A program made the translations under genes and the position numbers. 64,000 nucleotides of DNA. Origin: Paraburkholderia tropica (lineage in GTDB: Bacteria; Pseudomonadota; Gammaproteobacteria; Burkholderiales; Burkholderiaceae). How positions within the stretch are numbered: the first letter of the stretch is position 1; each line of letters begins with the position of its first letter. The DNA is taken from contig NZ_CAJZAR010000068.1 in NCBI RefSeq assembly GCF_914484835.1, positions 124,001 to 188,000 on the forward strand, given 5' to 3'. Below are positions 9,316-17,795 of the stretch, in pieces. The notes under the pieces are model-generated. The model did no database searches. It worked only from the letters and a program-made list of their open reading frames with translations, and was not told where the DNA came from.

Positions 9316-9727
9316 ATGCCTTCGCGCGCGGCTCCAATGCGGAGGCCAGCACGGCCCAGTCCGCGTTGATCGGCGCCACGCCGCGCGTAAAAGGCCGATA
9401 GATCTTGTCGCCGCGCTGAATATCCGCGCCCGTGAGCGCGCACAGACCGCGCTTTCTCGCGATGCACAGACGCCACGGCTGCTCCGCATAGCGCCCGCTG
9501 GTGGGATCGCTCCACGATACCGAAATGAGGTTGTCCGACCACGCCTCGACGAAGGCAAGATGCGCGCGCAGCGCGGGTACGGACCTGGGCACGGAAGGAT
9601 CGGCCATCGCGGCACGACTGGCGCACGCGCGGCGCGGATTGCGGCCCGCATGGGCATGAAGCACCGAGCCGCCACCGAGCAGATTGAGCGTGTATTGCCA
9701 CGCATTGCCGCCACTGAGTTGTCGCAT
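9314..9727 (-). CDS. DUF3331 domain-containing protein
   Basis: A 137-residue protein of unknown function matching the Burkholderia DUF3331 family, recognisable by the C-terminal pattern ISVSWSDPTSGRY, then W-R-L-C-I-A-R-K-R-G-L-C-A-L-T-G, then GDKIYRPF. The two cysteines around ALTG could bind a metal; that is inference. I chose ATG at 9727 because AAGGAGAG lies 7-8 bases upstream; an in-frame ATG at 9757 lacks this. A 6-1-6 palindrome is 41 bases upstream. No signal peptide or membrane segment is seen. Confidence 0.8.
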   Translation of the reverse strand: MRQLSGGNAWQYTLNLLGGGSVLHAHAGRNPRRACASRAAMADPSVPRSVPALRAHLAFVEAWSDNLISVSWSDPTSGRYAEQPWRLCIARKRGLCALTGADIQRGDKIYRPFTRGVAPINADWAVLASALEPRAKA

Positions 9728-10060
9728 CGTGCGCCTCTCCTTGAAGATCGGGATCATCTTGTTCGATTCATACCGTATGACGATTCTTTTATTGATGACG
9801 GAATGAACCCCGATTCATTTCCATGCTAGCACCCGAAACGGGGAAATGATCTATTTCATTCCGATACGATGAATCGGTCAATATCCCTTGAGCACGATTC
9901 AGCACGGGAGCCGGCCAGTGAATACCATTGCGAGCAGGATTGAAGCGAGCTATCACCAACGCGACCTGCTCGATAAGCGGCCGCCCCGCGGTGGAACCGC
10001 GGGCCGCGCATGTGTACGATGGCAGAATCGTGACGTACCGAACGAGCGCATGTCACACCG
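9728..10060. other. intergenic region with inverted repeats beside the T6SS toxin island
   Basis: No gene supported. TCATAC-C-GTATGA (9768-9780) is a perfect 6-1-6 palindrome upstream of the DUF3331 gene. A 9-bp inverted repeat, CCGATTCAT (9810-9818) and ATGAATCGG (9869-9877), is 50 bases apart. Another GATTCAT lies at 9765-9771. These are candidate operator sites; nothing else stands out. Confidence 0.45.
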
Positions 10061-11260
10061 TCAAAGTGCCTTGTGTAGTCTCCATGTCACTTTTCGCCCG
10101 TCGATCTCAGGCATGGGTACGCCATGAGCGATAGTCTGCGGGCCAAGGTGTTCAACTTCATCGCATAGCCATACTCCCGGCCAGGGACAGGGTGTGCCCG
10201 ACGCTACACGAAGAAAGCCGCGAGCTTCTCCCTTGACAGTCGCTGGATCACCCGTAGGCGTGACAGGATCATCAGTAGTTACTGGCGACGGCGAATCAAA
10301 GCGCCGTAGCCACAAATTGCTGGTGCGCTTGTTAAAGCGCACTTCGCCACCCACGGAGCCGTAGTGCAATGAGCCTATGTCCTCCACCCGCAAAGTTTTA
10401 ATGGCTTCGTTGACCTTCACATATAGCTCAGGTTTCGGATTGATGTCGGTCTTGCCTAGTTGCGGCCAATCGCCCGCGCGAATCATACTGCCCCATTCGT
10501 AGGGGATAACAGCGATGCGCTCGTCGTCTAACTGGGCTTTCAGCTCTTGGGGTGTGCCGAGTTTGGCCAGCCAATGATGGGCGATGAAGGTGTACCAGTT
10601 AAGATTGGTGTATCCCTCACGCCATGTTTTGTTATCACTCGGTATACAGACGTCAACACCGCGATATGCCCAGGCGGTCTCATACTCTATATGCTGAAAA
10701 TCTTCCCAAGTATGGCATTCCTGTATGGCGAATCCCGCGGAACCGTGCAGCGGCCTTAGCAGCCGGCACAAGTCCGCCAGCATTTCTTCGAGACGCAAGC
10801 GGCCACCATTCCGCAATTCGTCTATGGGAAGGTAAATGCGTATTTTTGTAAGTGATCCGTGAATTTTTTCATACCAGCCCTCGGGAGAATACACTCCAAA
10901 CATGTAATCACTGACGAGCTCGAAGCTCGAACGCGACATCCATTTGAATTCTACTGCGTCATTCGAACCTATGGTTTCAATGTACTTGATGCAATCGAGA
11001 AATTCATTGCGACCATAAGGGATAATCTTCATTCCTATATCCTCCCTATAGCCTGCGACTAGCTTTTCTCCAAAATAATTATTATAGATAGTGAACGCTT
11101 CGGCGATATTTTTTCGTCTGAAAGGTAAATATGCGTCCACGAGATGAAAGACAGCGACGATTCCGACCTGCTGCACGGGCTTAGTCGTGTCTGCTTCATC
11201 CATAAAGGTGAAATTCCAGCGCTCAGCTTCGAACGCGTCGAAGAATTCTTTTTCGTTCAT
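10061..11260 (-). CDS. type VI secretion immunity protein (DUF3396 family) with extra C-terminal module
   Basis: A 399-residue protein whose first ~320 residues fit the DUF3396 type VI immunity family (for example GIVAVFHLVDAYLPF near the start, and SAGFAIQECHTWEDFQH mid-protein). The last ~60 residues add a separate module with ASGTPCPWPGVW and GVPMPEIDGRKVTW, a pattern I associate with other Burkholderia T6SS immunity proteins. It should neutralise the nuclease encoded just upstream. The ATG at 11260 overlaps the effector stop as ATGA (11257-11260) and has GGGGAA upstream, so this start is preferred over 11287. Base composition is visibly lower in GC than in its neighbours. Confidence 0.82.
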   Translation of the reverse strand: MNEKEFFDAFEAERWNFTFMDEADTTKPVQQVGIVAVFHLVDAYLPFRRKNIAEAFTIYNNYFGEKLVAGYREDIGMKIIPYGRNEFLDCIKYIETIGSNDAVEFKWMSRSSFELVSDYMFGVYSPEGWYEKIHGSLTKIRIYLPIDELRNGGRLRLEEMLADLCRLLRPLHGSAGFAIQECHTWEDFQHIEYETAWAYRGVDVCIPSDNKTWREGYTNLNWYTFIAHHWLAKLGTPQELKAQLDDERIAVIPYEWGSMIRAGDWPQLGKTDINPKPELYVKVNEAIKTLRVEDIGSLHYGSVGGEVRFNKRTSNLWLRRFDSPSPVTTDDPVTPTGDPATVKGEARGFLRVASGTPCPWPGVWLCDEVEHLGPQTIAHGVPMPEIDGRKVTWRLHKAL

Positions 11261-12609
11261 CGTGTGTTCCCCGGCGCGTCGGGCCAAAAAAGGTAATGCC
11301 TTTCATTTTGCTGTTGAGATTGCTGCTGACTATCCCAAGCCGAGTAGGCATCCCACTGACGATACTGCTCAGAGGATGCCGCTGCTGCGGTTGGTTGCTG
11401 CACGCTTGCTGGCTGCGCCGCCAACTTGTCGGCGGCGGTTGCCGCCACCCCAGCGGTGGTAGCCGCGCGGGCTACACGGGCTGCACGTAAATAACGATCA
11501 AAGTGAATAACCTTGGCACCGGCATTCGCGGCAACGGTGGCTTCCTCTATGACAACAGCGACACCAGCCTCCAAGCTGGTTGCAATCGCGAGTATGGAAG
11601 TGCCAACCAGCACAAACGGCGCAGCCAGCGTCATTTCGATCTGCGCTACACCTTGACGGCGGTTTGCTTCGGCTTCTCCGGCATCGGGCAAAGCACTCAT
11701 TACGTGAGTACCTGGTGGTGGCGGTCTGACTTCGAGTCGCCTCCGTGCTAACTCGTGTTCCGCGTCGATCATGCCAACCAGTAACTGATAAGGATCGGCC
11801 ATCGAGCGCATTGGCAAGCTCATAGGCTTGCTAACGGGCTTATAGACTGGTTCCTTTTGTGCCGCCCGCATCCAGTCTCGTCGAAGGCGCTTGTCCGCCA
11901 GTTCACATCGACTTGTTTCTAGCAACCGAAAATTGCTCTTCAAACCGGCTATATTTTCGTAGGCGCGCTGCTGCCTTTCCGAGAGCCTATCCCCCGGAAA
12001 TTTCATCTCGATCACGCAAGCCAAATTCGGTTGGCTGTACTGCGCCGTGCTTGGATTAGTGAAGCTATGAAGTCGCAGCACGTCGGGAATGCGCAGCAGG
12101 CCGCGCATGCCGCCCTGTATATCAGTCCATACGCCACGCGTCTCCACATCATCAGGTAGCGGGAGCGCAATGGCAGCTTCAAGTTCGTCTTTTCCCAAAA
12201 GATCGCGATCGATTTCCAGCGTCGTGTAACCGGGTAGTGTCTTGCTGCTAATCTGGCTGTAAAACGAAAGTGGAAAACGACTAGGCCGCCACTTGTCCTT
12301 CCGGCTCATCAATGGCTTGGGTGGTGAAGCGGTCATGTCAAAGCCAACTTCACCGCAGTAAGGAAAATGATACTCAAAGAGCTCGTTGTCGGCGCGTACC
12401 AGCGTAGTGACTGTACGCTGGTACATAGGCCGGTTGTCTTTCGCTCGCCGGTACGGGTTGCGCTTGGCATAGACTGCCTTTTCGCAGAGATACCAGAGAT
12501 CCAGCGGGTTGACCACGGGTAGTGCTGTTCCCGTGGCTTTGGTTTTGGTTGTGGTTCTGGCGCTACCGCCTGGCGCACGCGAAGCGGTGCGCGGCATATT
12601 GCCTGCCAT
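11257..12609 (-). CDS. T6SS effector with VRR-NUC nuclease domain
   Basis: A 450-residue protein. Residues ~165-222 form a VRR-NUC type PD-(D/E)xK nuclease core: IPD (Asp176), then IEMK (Glu201, Lys203), then SERQQRAYENI. Members of this family, such as the TseV effectors, cleave DNA in rival cells. Residues 1-30 are a disordered Ser/Thr/Lys-rich leader. After the nuclease, residues ~327-356 are strongly hydrophobic and the last ~50 residues are Ala/Gln-rich, which is unusual for the family. It follows vgrG by 3 bases and overlaps the immunity gene. No PAAR domain is seen, so it is probably cargo of the adjacent VgrG. Confidence 0.85.
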   Translation of the reverse strand: MAGNMPRTASRAPGGSARTTTKTKATGTALPVVNPLDLWYLCEKAVYAKRNPYRRAKDNRPMYQRTVTTLVRADNELFEYHFPYCGEVGFDMTASPPKPLMSRKDKWRPSRFPLSFYSQISSKTLPGYTTLEIDRDLLGKDELEAAIALPLPDDVETRGVWTDIQGGMRGLLRIPDVLRLHSFTNPSTAQYSQPNLACVIEMKFPGDRLSERQQRAYENIAGLKSNFRLLETSRCELADKRLRRDWMRAAQKEPVYKPVSKPMSLPMRSMADPYQLLVGMIDAEHELARRRLEVRPPPPGTHVMSALPDAGEAEANRRQGVAQIEMTLAAPFVLVGTSILAIATSLEAGVAVVIEEATVAANAGAKVIHFDRYLRAARVARAATTAGVAATAADKLAAQPASVQQPTAAAASSEQYRQWDAYSAWDSQQQSQQQNERHYLFWPDAPGNTR

Positions 12610-12612
12610 GAT

Positions 12613-14940
12613 TTAGTCTCCCTCCGGGACAGGATGGCGGCGAAAGTCGATCTGAAAATCAGCGGACTGATCCCAGTATGACGTGTCGAGCATCAGTTGT
12701 TGTGCAGGATCGGGTTGCGCCTCTGCGTCCAGCAATTCGCTGATTTCCGTGTTGACCGCCTGTGTCCGGCCCAGCGCGTCCGTGCGACTCTCCATGGCGC
12801 CCTTTCCCCAGCGTCGCAAACGGTAGGGATGATCGGGCATCGGTTTCCCGGTGAGCGCGTCCTGCAGAACGAAGAACTCCTGATAGGGGCCATCCGGTAG
12901 GCCGTCCACAGGATTTCCCTCGACCGTCGTGGCATGGCCAACGCCGCTATTGCTTTGCGCCATTGGCCCCTTGAACTTGATGGCAATTCCTTCAATAGTG
13001 ACGCCACTATCGTCCACCGTGATGGACCCACCCGGCCCACGAAACACCGCACGCTCCCCCGCCTTCAGTTCGAAGTGCTGTGTCTGCTCCTGAATGCTCT
13101 GGCCGGCCGTCAGCCTGTCGTGGCCCTGGACGGACTGCTCAACGTGCCCGCCCACGTCGATGATGTGATTGGCGGTCGTCTGGTCCTTACGATGGTTGCC
13201 TACCTGTTCAATGCGATCCTTGCCCACGTTGATCGTGTGATTACGCTCGATCGCAAGCAAGGCATCCTGGCCAACGCAGTGCGTGCGGTTGTGCCCGATG
13301 CTCACCCGTTCGTCGTTACCGACGCTCTCGGTGCGATCGTGGCCAATATCGATGGTTTCATCGCGCTCGACGTTTTCCCTACGATCGTTGCCGACGAACG
13401 TGCTTTCATCGTGGTTGACGTGAATGTTCTGATCCTTCTGCGCGTGAACGTAGATTTCCTCCTGTCCGGCCTCGTCTTCGAAGCGCAGTTCGTTGTAACC
13501 GTCGCCCTTGTGTGCCTGGCTCTTGATGGTCATGCGCGTCTTGTGACGCGGCAGTTCGTAGGGCGGCAGGTTTAGCGCATCGTATACGCGGCCAATGATG
13601 ATCGGTTGGTCGCAATCGCCATCCAGATACGAGACGATCACCTCTTGGCCAATGCGCGGTATCGCCATGTGCCCCCAGGTCGCTCCAGCCCAGTTTTGCG
13701 CCACGCGTATCCAGCAGGTGCTGTGCTCGTCGTTGTTGCCCTGACGGTCCCACGGGAGTTGCACCTTCACCCGCCCGAACTGCTCGCAAAAAATTTCCTC
13801 GCCAGCGGGGCCGGTGACGAACGCGGTCTGCGGGCCGTCGATCACCGGCTTGGGCAGCAGTGCCGGTTTCCATTCCATGTCGTCGGGAATGATGTCGGCC
13901 TCGTAGCTGTAGCTGGTGCCCTGGTTGGTATCGGCGGCGTCTTCTTCCTGGCTCGTATGCTGTACGCCGTGGTGCTTCATGCGCACAGTACGCCAGTTGC
14001 GGCCCCACTCCTCGCGAGGATGGCCCTCCAGTTTGAAGGCCATGCCGGGGATCAGACGTGCGTCGTCGCCCTCGACCGTGGCAACCTGCGCGTCGTTTCT
14101 CATCGCCAGCAAGCGCGTCTGGTTAAACGGCTTTCCCGCGGCATCTTCCTTGTATCGGCCCGGGTAGTGAAATTTTTCGTAGTCGCGTCCCTGCCGGTCG
14201 AAGCTCGCCGCTTCGCTGAGGTGCTCCTGTGAATAACGCGGATTCCGGTATGTGTAATCACGTGACACGCTGCGGGCGGTTCTCACACTCTCGGCATACT
14301 GGAAGGTCCACAGGCACGGCTCGGTCTGATCGCCCCCTGGCGTGGGGTTGTAGATGACCGGCTCACCGCCAATGGCTCCATGCACGATGATGCGGTCGCC
14401 GTGAATGAGTCGATGGCCAGTACGCGAAAATTCATACGCCGCGTAGATTCCCTCCTCCGCCGCCACGCGATTTATAAAATGCTCCGTGGTTTCACCCGGC
14501 TGCACGCAGTATTCTCGGATCAGGTGTTCGGCGTAGATGCACTGCTCGTACTCGGTGATGCCAAGTTCCCTGATCCGGGCGGCCAACAACTGCGGAATGG
14601 ACACATGCTGATGGATGCGCCAGTCGCTACACAATTCGGCGCGCTTGAGCAGCGGCTCGATCACGACACGGTAGCGTGTGCGCCTGAAGCCGGTCAGGCC
14701 TTGCTCGAAGAGGCTGACGACCCCATTAACGTGGCGTAACGGTCTTTCGCCACGCCGGATGGTCAATGTCGCGGACTGGTCAAGAATCTGGCCGAAATCG
14801 ACAGCAGCGTTGTCACTGGAAAGTTCCGCGGTGAGTTTGAAGGACTCGGAAAGGCCTTCAGTGAGATCAAATTCCACGACTTCGAAATGGGCGGAGCTCG
14901 TGCTTTCGAAGGTAAAACGCATATCGCTCTGTCTTGGCAT
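12613..14940 (-). CDS. vgrG: type VI secretion tip protein VgrG
   Basis: About 775 residues with the standard VgrG order: a gp27-like base (MRFTFEST to the phage D-like fold), a gp5 OB-fold (FCEQFGRVKVQLPWDRQG, then CWIRVAQNWAG), then a DUF2345 beta-helix with at least eight short repeats of the H-D-R-T-E-S-V-G type. After it, a C-terminal stretch (EFFVLQDALTGKPMPDHPYR) resembles the transthyretin-like adaptor of cargo-carrying VgrGs. It forms the spike tip of the T6SS. No core T6SS genes are nearby, so it is an orphan vgrG. The start is uncertain: ATG 14940 or 14922, as neither has a strong ribosome site. Confidence 0.93.
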   Translation of the reverse strand: MPRQSDMRFTFESTSSAHFEVVEFDLTEGLSESFKLTAELSSDNAAVDFGQILDQSATLTIRRGERPLRHVNGVVSLFEQGLTGFRRTRYRVVIEPLLKRAELCSDWRIHQHVSIPQLLAARIRELGITEYEQCIYAEHLIREYCVQPGETTEHFINRVAAEEGIYAAYEFSRTGHRLIHGDRIIVHGAIGGEPVIYNPTPGGDQTEPCLWTFQYAESVRTARSVSRDYTYRNPRYSQEHLSEAASFDRQGRDYEKFHYPGRYKEDAAGKPFNQTRLLAMRNDAQVATVEGDDARLIPGMAFKLEGHPREEWGRNWRTVRMKHHGVQHTSQEEDAADTNQGTSYSYEADIIPDDMEWKPALLPKPVIDGPQTAFVTGPAGEEIFCEQFGRVKVQLPWDRQGNNDEHSTCWIRVAQNWAGATWGHMAIPRIGQEVIVSYLDGDCDQPIIIGRVYDALNLPPYELPRHKTRMTIKSQAHKGDGYNELRFEDEAGQEEIYVHAQKDQNIHVNHDESTFVGNDRRENVERDETIDIGHDRTESVGNDERVSIGHNRTHCVGQDALLAIERNHTINVGKDRIEQVGNHRKDQTTANHIIDVGGHVEQSVQGHDRLTAGQSIQEQTQHFELKAGERAVFRGPGGSITVDDSGVTIEGIAIKFKGPMAQSNSGVGHATTVEGNPVDGLPDGPYQEFFVLQDALTGKPMPDHPYRLRRWGKGAMESRTDALGRTQAVNTEISELLDAEAQPDPAQQLMLDTSYWDQSADFQIDFRRHPVPEGD

Positions 14941-15553
14941 AGGCGCTTGCTGGCTGGACAAGGGGAAGTGTCCGAAGCAACGTGCTTTTCCCGGCTTCGG
15001 GTTGTTTCGCCATCGAGTGCGCGAACAACTGATCGAGATTACCGGCGCCCGGTAGAACACGAATTCAGAAGAATCTGATTTTGATGCAGCTGGCGGATTC
15101 TTTTTGATCTATTTGCTTATGTGCCAAATGCGCTACGTGATCCGGTAGTAGCAGCGCTACAACGCAGAGGCATATCGCCTGTCCGTGTCTGCCTGCCGGT
15201 CGAGTACACGCGTATCCATCGTATTCGCGCCGCACAATACTAGCGCCGCGCATCGCGCAGAGACCATCACACTCCGGCACCGCACCAAAGAGCACAGTTC
15301 CGCGCTTCCTTTTCCCCACACGCACCCGTCTGAACCCGCATCCCCATCACGGTGCATCGTGCCTTTTATGCGGTGCACATCGCCGCACCACTCACACTCG
15401 CGGTGCACGCCGCGCCGTGCTCATCGACGGCTCTCCCTTGTGCAGCGGCGTTTCCCGCCGCTGGCACGCATCATGCTAATTGAACATCATTCAAGTTACT
15501 TGAATACGATTCCTGTCACTTTCACCACTCGCCACGGTTTTCCAGGGAACATC
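14941..15553. other. divergent intergenic region between vgrG and the ABC operon
   Basis: No gene supported; short open frames here lack ribosome sites and family features. The right part holds a 17-bp palindrome at 15489-15505 and a possible promoter for the ABC operon (TTGAAC at 15480-15485 and TACGAT at 15505-15510, with an over-long 19-base spacer). Confidence 0.5.
15489..15505. promoter_or_regulatory. perfect 7-3-7 palindrome, candidate operator of the ABC/amidohydrolase operon
   Basis: ATTCAAG-TTA-CTTGAAT, perfectly symmetric, lying 49 bases before the substrate-binding protein start and between the possible -35 and -10. The operon encodes its own XRE-cupin regulator (20694-21470), the natural candidate to bind here; that link is inference. 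Confidence 0.6.
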
Positions 15554-16408
15554 ATGCACAAGTCAGTCCGCCGTTTCGTCCTCGCCCTGAGCGGCGTCTT
15601 CACGCTCGCCGCCGCCGCGCCCGTGCTCGCACAGGACGATCTGCTCGCGCGCATCAAATCGAACAAGGAAATCACGGTCGCCACCGAAGCGCGCTACGCG
15701 CCGTTCGAATATGTCGACAACGGCAAGATCGTCGGTTACGACGCCGACCTCATGGCCTACGTGCTCAAGTCGTTGCCGGACGTGAAAGTGAAGCAGCTCG
15801 ATCTGCCGTTTCAGGGCCTGCTGCCGGGCCTCGATGCGAAGCGCTTCGACATCGTCGTGACCGCCGTCACCGTGAACAAAGACCGCGCCGATCACTTCGC
15901 CTTCACGCTGCCCGTGGCCGACGCTACGACCGGCGTGCTGCTGCGCGCGAACGAAAGCGCCATCAAGTCGCCGAGCGATCTGAACGGCAAGGTCGTCGGC
16001 TCGCAAACGGGTTCCGCGCAACTGCAGGCGCTCATCGCGCTCGACAAGAAGCTCAAGGAAGCGGGCGGCCCCGGCATCAAGCAGATCAAGCAGTACGTGT
16101 CGTTCGACGAAGCGTATGCGGACCTCGCGGTCGGCCGTCTCGACGCCGTCGCGCAATCGGTCGCCAATCTCGGGCCGCTCATGAAGTCGCGTCCAGGCGT
16201 GTTCACGCTGCTGCCGCAAACCATCGGCCCGAAGAGCTACTTCGCATGGGTCGCGCGCAAGGACGCGGACAGCGCCGCGCTGCTCAAGCTCTTTAGCGAC
16301 GGCATCGCCCGCGCGAACAAGGACGGCACCATGAAGAAGCTGCAGGAAAAGTGGTTCGGTTCGACCATGGACGTGCCCGCCGACGCCCTGCCCGCACCGA
16401 CGCTTTAA
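15554..16408 (+). CDS. amino-acid-type ABC transporter substrate-binding protein
   Basis: A 284-residue family 3 periplasmic solute-binding protein. It has a signal peptide (cleavage after about residue 26, PVLA|Q) and the family motifs ITVATEARYAPFEYVDNGKIVGYDADL, here spanning roughly residues 38-64, and the RFDIVVTAVTV segment. It captures a small, probably amino-acid-like or guanidino/ureido ligand in the periplasm and passes it to the permeases downstream. ATG 15554 is chosen because AGGGAA precedes it and the signal peptide begins there; the open frame upstream is not conserved sequence. First gene of the operon. Confidence 0.92.
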   Translation: MHKSVRRFVLALSGVFTLAAAAPVLAQDDLLARIKSNKEITVATEARYAPFEYVDNGKIVGYDADLMAYVLKSLPDVKVKQLDLPFQGLLPGLDAKRFDIVVTAVTVNKDRADHFAFTLPVADATTGVLLRANESAIKSPSDLNGKVVGSQTGSAQLQALIALDKKLKEAGGPGIKQIKQYVSFDEAYADLAVGRLDAVAQSVANLGPLMKSRPGVFTLLPQTIGPKSYFAWVARKDADSAALLKLFSDGIARANKDGTMKKLQEKWFGSTMDVPADALPAPTL

Positions 16409-16447
16409 TCCACGCACTCACTCACGTTTCATCGGACCTCGCGCAAC

Positions 16448-17110
16448 ATGAACGCACCCGATCTGCTCACGCGCTGCGCCGGCTATCTGCCGCAGCTTCT
16501 CGACGGCGCGCTGACGACGCTCTGGCTGTCGGCCGTCGCCGTGGGCTGCGGCTTCTTCGTCGGCGTGTTCGTTCACACCATGTCGGTCAGCCACAGCCGC
16601 CTGTTGCGCGGCGCCGCACGCGTCTATGTGAGCGTGCTGCGCGGCACGCCGGTCCTCGCGCAATTGCTGGTGTTCTACTACCTGCCCTCGGCGCTCGGCA
16701 TTGAATTGCCGGGCGTCGTGGCCGCCGCGATCGGGCTCTCGCTGAACACGGGCGCCTATCAATCGCAGATTCTCGGCGCGGGTTTTCGCGCCATCGCGCC
16801 CGGCCAGATCGAGGCCGCGCTCACCTTCAATCTCACGCGCCGCCAGGTGCTCTGGCATATCGAGGTACCGCAGGTCGTGCGCGCCACGCTGCCCGCGCTG
16901 GTGTCCGAAATGATCGACATCGTCAAGGCATCGGCGGTGGTCTCGGTGATCTCGGTGACCGACCTGATGCGCGTGGGTCAGCAACTCTCGTCGTCGAGCT
17001 ACCGGCCGCTGGAGGTCTATTCGCTCGCGGCGGTCTTTTATCTCGCGATCACTTCGCTGCTCGCCTGCGCCGGCCACGTCTTCGCGCGACGCACGGCGCG
17101 GCGCGCCTGA
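16448..17110 (+). CDS. ABC transporter permease, polar amino acid type
   Basis: A 220-residue HisM/GlnP-type inner-membrane permease with about five transmembrane helices. A proximal LRGTPVLAQLLVFYY segment and the EAA loop (QIEAALTFNLTRRQVLWHIEVPQ) contact the ATPase. It follows the binding protein by 39 bases and pairs with the second permease at 17142-17795. Confidence 0.93.
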   Translation: MNAPDLLTRCAGYLPQLLDGALTTLWLSAVAVGCGFFVGVFVHTMSVSHSRLLRGAARVYVSVLRGTPVLAQLLVFYYLPSALGIELPGVVAAAIGLSLNTGAYQSQILGAGFRAIAPGQIEAALTFNLTRRQVLWHIEVPQVVRATLPALVSEMIDIVKASAVVSVISVTDLMRVGQQLSSSSYRPLEVYSLAAVFYLAITSLLACAGHVFARRTARRA

Positions 17111-17141
17111 TTCGGCACGGATAGCCCGCACGGATGCCCTC

Positions 17142-17795
17142 ATGGACTCGCTGATTGCCCTCATTCCCCGCTTCGCCGCCGCCACGGCCGTCACGCTCGA
17201 AGTGAGCGTGCTCGCCGCGCTTATCGGCATGGTGGCGGGCTTCGCGCTCAACGCGCTGCGCCTCGCATTCGGACGCGCCTTCGCGCTGCCGTATGGCGCA
17301 TTCATCTGGCTGATTCGCGGCACGCCGTATCTCTCGCAGCTCGTCATCGTTTACTTCGGATTACCGATGATTGGCGTGACGATGAGCGCCGTGGAAGCCA
17401 CCGTCGTCTCGCTCGCGCTCTACGCCAGCGCCTATTTCGCGGAGATCTTCCGCGCCGCGTGGGCCAGCGTGCCGCGCGGCCAGCTCGAAGCGGCCGCCGC
17501 ATTCGGCGTGAGCCGGCGCGCGACGTTCCGCGCGATCGAACTGCCGCAGGCGCTCGCTTTCGCGCTGCCGCTCGTCGCCAATCAAACGATTCTCGTGATC
17601 AAGGAAAGCGCGGTGGCGTCGATCATCACCGTGCCCGAACTGACGATGACGGCGAGCGACGTAGTCGCCTCGACCTATACGTATATCGGCCCGTACGCGC
17701 TGCTGATCGCGTGTTACTGGCTGTTGACCCAGGCCGTCTCGCTGCTCGCGCAGCACGCGACGGCACGCATTCCCTTTCTGCGAAAGACCTCATGA
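17142..17795 (+). CDS. ABC transporter permease, polar amino acid type (second)
   Basis: A 217-residue permease of the same family as its upstream neighbour, with IRGTPYLSQLVIVYF and an EAA loop (QLEAAAAFGVSRRATFRAIELPQ). It forms the heterodimeric channel with it. Its stop overlaps the ATPase start as ATGA (17792-17795), showing translational coupling. Confidence 0.93.
   Translation: MDSLIALIPRFAAATAVTLEVSVLAALIGMVAGFALNALRLAFGRAFALPYGAFIWLIRGTPYLSQLVIVYFGLPMIGVTMSAVEATVVSLALYASAYFAEIFRAAWASVPRGQLEAAAAFGVSRRATFRAIELPQALAFALPLVANQTILVIKESAVASIITVPELTMTASDVVASTYTYIGPYALLIACYWLLTQAVSLLAQHATARIPFLRKTS

Noticed and set aside
13060..13440. Repeated short units resembling an array.
   Set aside because: They are the coding repeats of the VgrG beta-helix (V-G-N-D-R type), not CRISPR or non-coding repeats.
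15185..15553. An upstream in-frame extension of the substrate-binding protein.
   Set aside because: It lacks conservation features and would bury the signal peptide; ATG 15554 with AGGGAA is the natural start.
10061..15553. A complete T6SS cluster or prophage.
   Set aside because: No tss core, sheath, baseplate, integrase or phage structural genes other than VgrG are present.
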